Source of the DNA: Actinomycetales bacterium
GTDB taxonomy: Bacteria; Actinomycetota; Actinomycetes; Propionibacteriales; Nocardioidaceae
Length of the DNA stretch: 9,216 bases
Direction of reading: 5' to 3'
Assembly: GCA_012513165.1 (NCBI GenBank)
Contig: JAAZCT010000294.1
Coordinates: forward strand, 1-9,216
A program made the translations under genes and the position numbers. The notes beneath the pieces are model-generated. The model worked only from the letters and a program-made list of their open reading frames with translations. It did no database searches and was not told the DNA's origin. Of the stretch, positions 6,335 through 9,216 are shown one piece after another (position 1 is the stretch's first letter; each line of letters starts with the position of its first letter).

Positions 6335-6829
6335 TCAGTATCCGCCGTTGTCCTTGAAGCGATCGAAACTTGCCTGAATTTCTAGTTCGGCTTCAGCGCG
6401 ACCCAACCAGGACGAACCGGCTTCGACAAACTTGCCTGGCTCGAGTGCCTTATAGGACTCGAAGAAGTGCTGGATTTCTTTGAGATCGAAGTCCGAGACG
6501 TCGTCGATATCCTTCAGATGCGCTTGGCGCGGGTCATTGGCTGGAACGCACAAGACCTTGTCGTCTCCGCCGGCATCGTCAGTCATTTGGAACATCGCAA
6601 TCGCGCGACACTCGATGACGCAACCGGGGAACGTGGGAAACGGAAGGATCACCAAAGCATCCAGCGGATCGCCGTCAAGACCGAGCGAGTCGTCGATGAA
6701 GCCGTAATCCGCGGGATATTGCATCGAGGTGAAAAGCGTGCGGTCGAGGCGCAAGCGATGGGTCTTGTGGTCGAGTTCGTACTTGTTGCGTTCGCCCTTA
6801 GGGATCTCGACGGTGACGTCAAAAATCAC
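6335..6829 (-). CDS. ppa: Inorganic pyrophosphatase, family I
   Basis: This soluble, Mg-dependent enzyme hydrolyses pyrophosphate to two phosphates and pulls biosynthetic reactions forward. The 164-residue length is normal for bacterial family I enzymes. The family signature DGDPLDALV (residues 52-60) supplies the metal-binding aspartates D52, D54 and D57. [13 protein letters not shown] (8-20) contains the N-terminal active-site Glu/Lys/Glu set, QYPADYGFI (37-45) the conserved tyrosines, and [10 protein letters not shown] (124-133) the C-terminal Tyr-Lys. The GTG start is preceded by GGAGGA five bases away or less (6833-6838), a strong ribosome binding site. It is divergent from dacB, as in many Actinobacteria, and ends at a clear intrinsic terminator. 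Confidence 0.97.
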   Translation of the reverse strand: MIFDVTVEIPKGERNKYELDHKTHRLRLDRTLFTSMQYPADYGFIDDSLGLDGDPLDALVILPFPTFPGCVIECRAIAMFQMTDDAGGDDKVLCVPANDPRQAHLKDIDDVSDFDLKEIQHFFESYKALEPGKFVEAGSSWLGRAEAELEIQASFDRFKDNGGY

Positions 6830-6832
6830 AAT

Positions 6833-6838
6833 TCCTCC
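6833..6838 (-). promoter_or_regulatory. Ribosome binding site for ppa
   Basis: GGAGGA on the minus strand ends three bases before the GTG at 6829. It is the best Shine-Dalgarno match in the window after that of the ECF ATPase and supports the GTG start. Confidence 0.7.
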
Positions 6839-6899
6839 GATGAAGTGTTCAAGTTGGGGAAAATGCCGAGTGCCATCCCCACGGATAAGCCGTTCCGCC

Positions 6900-6905
6900 T
6901 ATTGT
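6900..6905 (+). promoter_or_regulatory. Candidate -10 element for dacB, possibly leaderless
   Basis: TATTGT ends seven bases before ATG 6913, the spacing expected if transcription begins at the start codon. No Shine-Dalgarno is visible ahead of either ATG 6913 or GTG 6904. No convincing -35 is seen. If it is a real -10, it overlaps the GTG 6904 and argues for the ATG. Confidence 0.35.
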
Positions 6906-6912
6906 GTCTCAC

Positions 6913-8280
6913 ATGGAAGGGTTGCGTGGAAATAGGGGCAGATTCGTCATCTGGACCGTCGTGGTTTTGGTCACGCTTGCCCTGATTCTGATTCCACTTT
7001 CTTTGGGACATCGTGCCGGGACCTTCAACTCTTTCCTGTGCGAAGGCGAATGTCCCAGCGAGTTCGCGATCCCGCCTCAAGACGTACTAGAAATGAAACC
7101 CGTCCAGCAGCCAGCCATTCCACGGGTCGACTATCCGATCAACAAGGAAGCGCTCGAAGCAGCCGTCGCAGGCCCATTGGGCGACCCTGCTTTGGGTCCT
7201 GAAGTCGGATTCGTTGCGGCAGACGCTCGGAACGGAGAGGTGCTCGTCAACCGCGAATCGAGGACACACGTCCCGGCTTCCACCACCAAGGTCCTCACAG
7301 CGTGGAGTGTGCTGGCAGCGCTGGGCCCGGATCATCGATTCGAAACCGAAGTGCGTCGATCCGGAAACACCGTGTACCTCGTGGGCGGAGGGGACCCCTA
7401 CTTGGTTAGCAAACGCGTCAAACGTTCGTGGAACGGAACCTCCCTGGAACGGCTTGCCGCCGAGACCGCCGAAAAGCTCGGGTCAGAGACGGTGAACCTC
7501 AAGTTCGACGATTCGCTGTTCACCGGCCCGGAAACGAACCCTACGTGGTCCAGCAGTTTGATCCCCAGCGTCGTTGAACCGATCACAGCACTCAACGCGA
7601 GGGCACTTCCCGAGACGACCAGGGCGCCTTCGGCTGACGCTGCGGAAACGTTCGCCGCCGCGCTCGAGAAGAACGGCGTCACAGTCGAGAGCGTCGCAGC
7701 GAAGAAAGCGCCAAAAGACTCAGAGCTTGTCACCGTAGGGAAGAGCGCGCCTCTACGAGAGGTCGCTTCGTTCATGCTGGAGATTTCCGACAACACTGGT
7801 GCGGAGATTCTCCTTCGGCACACGGCGATCGCGAAAGGTGAAGACGCCAGCTTCAAGGGCGGCGTTAAGGCGGTCCGGGCGCTACTGGACGGGGCCGGTA
7901 TTCCGACATCGAACCTCGAGTTGTCGGACGGGAGCGGGCTGTCGCGTTCGAATCAGATCTCGCCGGTTCTGCTCGTTGAACTATTGACCTCCGCTCTCGG
8001 CTCGGACCGCTTCGCGCCTTTGGTCACGGGGTTGCCGGTCGCGGGGCTGAACGGGTCGTTGGCTGAACGTTTCGACTTCACTCCGAATGCCCGAGGCGTC
8101 GTCCGCGCCAAGACCGGCACGCTCACCGGGGTGTCGAGTCTCGCGGGTTGGGCGAATCTGCCGGACGGCCGCACCATCGTCTTCGCAGTCATGGCGGATC
8201 AAATCAACGGCTATCCGAAGGGCCCTCCACAAGACGCCGTAGACCACGTGGCGGCCGCAATCGCCACGTGCGCATGTTGA
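6913..8280 (+). CDS. dacB: D-alanyl-D-alanine carboxypeptidase/endopeptidase (PBP4, peptidase S13)
   Basis: A penicillin-binding protein that trims or cleaves peptidoglycan side chains outside the membrane. The 455-residue protein starts with a short basic segment and one hydrophobic helix (about 11-31), an uncleaved anchor or signal sequence. A linker with C43 and C47 follows, then the catalytic domain. The three serine-penicilloyl motifs are present: S123-T-T-K126 in PASTTKVLTAW, S292-D-N294 in ISDNTGAE, and K400-T-G402 in RAKTGTLTG. The stretch between the first two motifs holds the S13-type insertion. The only cysteines seen are C43, C47, C453 and C455, the last two at the very C-terminus. 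It is divergent from ppa and followed by the DUF2342 protease, the usual actinobacterial order. GTG 6904 (three residues longer) is the alternative start. Confidence 0.95.
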   Translation: MEGLRGNRGRFVIWTVVVLVTLALILIPLSLGHRAGTFNSFLCEGECPSEFAIPPQDVLEMKPVQQPAIPRVDYPINKEALEAAVAGPLGDPALGPEVGFVAADARNGEVLVNRESRTHVPASTTKVLTAWSVLAALGPDHRFETEVRRSGNTVYLVGGGDPYLVSKRVKRSWNGTSLERLAAETAEKLGSETVNLKFDDSLFTGPETNPTWSSSLIPSVVEPITALNARALPETTRAPSADAAETFAAALEKNGVTVESVAAKKAPKDSELVTVGKSAPLREVASFMLEISDNTGAEILLRHTAIAKGEDASFKGGVKAVRALLDGAGIPTSNLELSDGSGLSRSNQISPVLLVELLTSALGSDRFAPLVTGLPVAGLNGSLAERFDFTPNARGVVRAKTGTLTGVSSLAGWANLPDGRTIVFAVMADQINGYPKGPPQDAVDHVAAAIATCAC

Positions 8281-8287
8281 GTGGCCG

Positions 8288-8305
8288 ACTACGCGTCACT
8301 ACGCG
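8288..8305 (+). repeat. 8-bp direct repeat upstream of the metalloprotease gene
   Basis: ACTACGCG occurs at 8288-8295 and again at 8298-8305, a 10-base period or about one helical turn. The second copy covers where a -35 element would lie relative to the candidate -10 at 8322-8327. It is followed by a small hairpin, GCGCT (8303-8307) / AGCGC (8312-8316). An activator or repressor site is possible. Confidence 0.4.
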
Positions 8306-8321
8306 CTGACCAGCGCCCCAG

Positions 8322-8327
8322 TAGGTT
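8322..8327 (+). promoter_or_regulatory. Candidate -10 element for a leaderless metalloprotease transcript
   Basis: TAGGTT fits the actinobacterial TANNNT pattern and ends six bases before ATG 8334. No Shine-Dalgarno sequence lies in the 53-base gap after dacB, so transcription may begin at the ATG itself. Confidence 0.4.
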
Positions 8328-8333
8328 TAACCC

Positions 8334-9216
8334 ATGATCGACTGGACTCTTGCTCAATCGACTGCGGACCGGCTCACGCCCGCCGGCCCCGAGATGAGCG
8401 CTGCCGAGGTGAGCGAGGTAGTGGCCGAACTGAGGTCGGCTGCCGTGATCGCCCAAGAACCCGTGGCGCAGTTCACCGGCTTGACCCCCGCCTACCCCGC
8501 GCCGGTCCTCGTGGTGGACCGCCCTCGATGGGTCGAGGCGAACCTCAAGAGTTTCGAGAAGATCATCGTCCCGTTCAAGTCGAACTTGGAGGCCAGCGGC
8601 AAACTGCCGACCGGCGGCGCCAAGGTGGTGGGCGAAAAGATGGCCGGCGCCGAAATGGGCGCCCTGATGTCGTTCATGGCCCGTCGGGTTCTCGGGCAGT
8701 TCGACCCCTTTTGGGAAGGTCCAAACGGCCCGGGCCGGCTCCTTCTCGTCGCACCGAACGTGGTCAGCATCGAACGCAAAATCGAGGTGGACCCGACGGA
8801 CTTCCGCCAGTGGGTATGTCTTCACGAAGAAACACATCGAGCTCAGTTCAGCGGTGTTCCGTGGATGCCCGACTACTTGCTCGGGCTGGTCGGCCAGTTG
8901 GCCGATTCGGCCACGAACGAATCTCAATCCTTGGGCGAACTCGTCAGCGACGTGTTGCCGCAAGTGCTCGATGTGATTCGAGGGAACGACGATCGCGCGC
9001 TCTCCGACATCATGCAGAACGAGGAACAACGCGCGATCGTTGGGAAAGTTACCGGGTTGATGTCGCTGCTCGAAGGTCACGCAGACGTCGTCATGGACGA
9101 CATCGGGCCGGACTACGTGCCCTCGGTCGCTCACATCCGGCGACAGTTCAACGCTCGTCGAGCGTCAGGCACCGGTTTGGGCAAAGTCATCCGAAGGCTG
9201 ATGGGACTCGAGGCGA
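8334..9216 (+). CDS. Zinc-dependent metalloprotease, DUF2342 / 'coenzyme F420 biosynthesis-associated' family; 3' end outside the window
   Basis: The frame runs open from ATG 8334 to the right edge (294 residues seen, no stop). It carries the zinc-binding motif H164-E-E-T-H168 in WVCLHEETHRAQF. E247 in the downstream motif LLEGHADVVMDD (245-256) is the likely third ligand, as in zincin-like folds. Other family-like blocks are TGLTPAYPAPVLVVDRPRW (48-66) and MGALMSFMARRVLGQFDPF (108-126). No signal peptide is seen, so it is probably cytoplasmic. The family was labelled F420-associated from co-occurrence patterns; no F420 gene is in this window and the substrate is unknown. It follows dacB by 53 bases; tilS is the expected next gene in many Actinobacteria, but that lies outside the window. 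Confidence 0.92.
   Translation, partial: MIDWTLAQSTADRLTPAGPEMSAAEVSEVVAELRSAAVIAQEPVAQFTGLTPAYPAPVLVVDRPRWVEANLKSFEKIIVPFKSNLEASGKLPTGGAKVVGEKMAGAEMGALMSFMARRVLGQFDPFWEGPNGPGRLLLVAPNVVSIERKIEVDPTDFRQWVCLHEETHRAQFSGVPWMPDYLLGLVGQLADSATNESQSLGELVSDVLPQVLDVIRGNDDRALSDIMQNEEQRAIVGKVTGLMSLLEGHADVVMDDIGPDYVPSVAHIRRQFNARRASGTGLGKVIRRLMGLEA

Noticed and set aside
8289..9134. Minus-strand open frame (about 281 codons) opposite the metalloprotease
   Set aside because: The plus strand encodes an open DUF2342 protein with HEETH over the same bases; the antisense translation is His/Arg-rich and family-less.

Overview
The window looks like the chromosome of an actinobacterium. The base composition is moderately GC-rich with strong third-position GC bias. 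The proteins match actinobacterial family variants: a fused double ECF ATPase, an SCO6745/SalK-type protein, and a DUF2342 'F420-associated' zinc metalloprotease. The block ppa / dacB / DUF2342 protease is a gene order widely conserved in Actinomycetota, usually followed by tilS and hpt beyond the right edge. Genus or family cannot be resolved from the sequence. No RNA gene, insertion sequence, CRISPR array or prophage part was seen, and no gene-free stretch exceeds about 155 bases.

Bases 1-3860 (plus strand) hold a tightly packed operon. It contains the 3' part of an ECF transporter T component, a fused two-domain ECF ATPase (EcfA-EcfA'), an S component, and cobU. The neighbouring cobU and cobS imply that the transporter imports cobalamin or a corrinoid precursor; this is inference, not read from the protein itself. 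Bases 3876-5449 (minus strand) hold cobS preceded by an SCO6745-family protein, overlapping by 4 bases. The two operons converge over 15 bases, and each stop codon lies inside its own hairpin. Together they encode corrinoid uptake plus two steps of the nucleotide-loop assembly of cobalamin (CobU activates adenosylcobinamide, CobS joins it to alpha-ribazole).

Bases 5450-5601 are a divergent regulatory region. It carries a candidate TetR operator overlapping a candidate -10 element, and a separate long-loop inverted repeat. It leads into a tetR-type regulator (5602-6249). This gene converges on ppa (inorganic pyrophosphatase, minus strand), and a strong compound hairpin with a T-tract in the ppa direction lies between them.

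Bases 6904-9216 carry dacB (class C PBP4-type D-Ala-D-Ala carboxypeptidase, divergent from ppa) and the 5' part of the DUF2342 metalloprotease, which is cut by the window edge. Several starts lack a well-placed Shine-Dalgarno sequence and have a -10-like hexamer six or seven bases upstream, which suggests leaderless transcripts.

Overall this is ordinary core/accessory chromosome. The points most worth a second look are the coupling of the uncharacterised SCO6745-family gene to cobS, the paired stop-codon hairpins, and the TetR control region.
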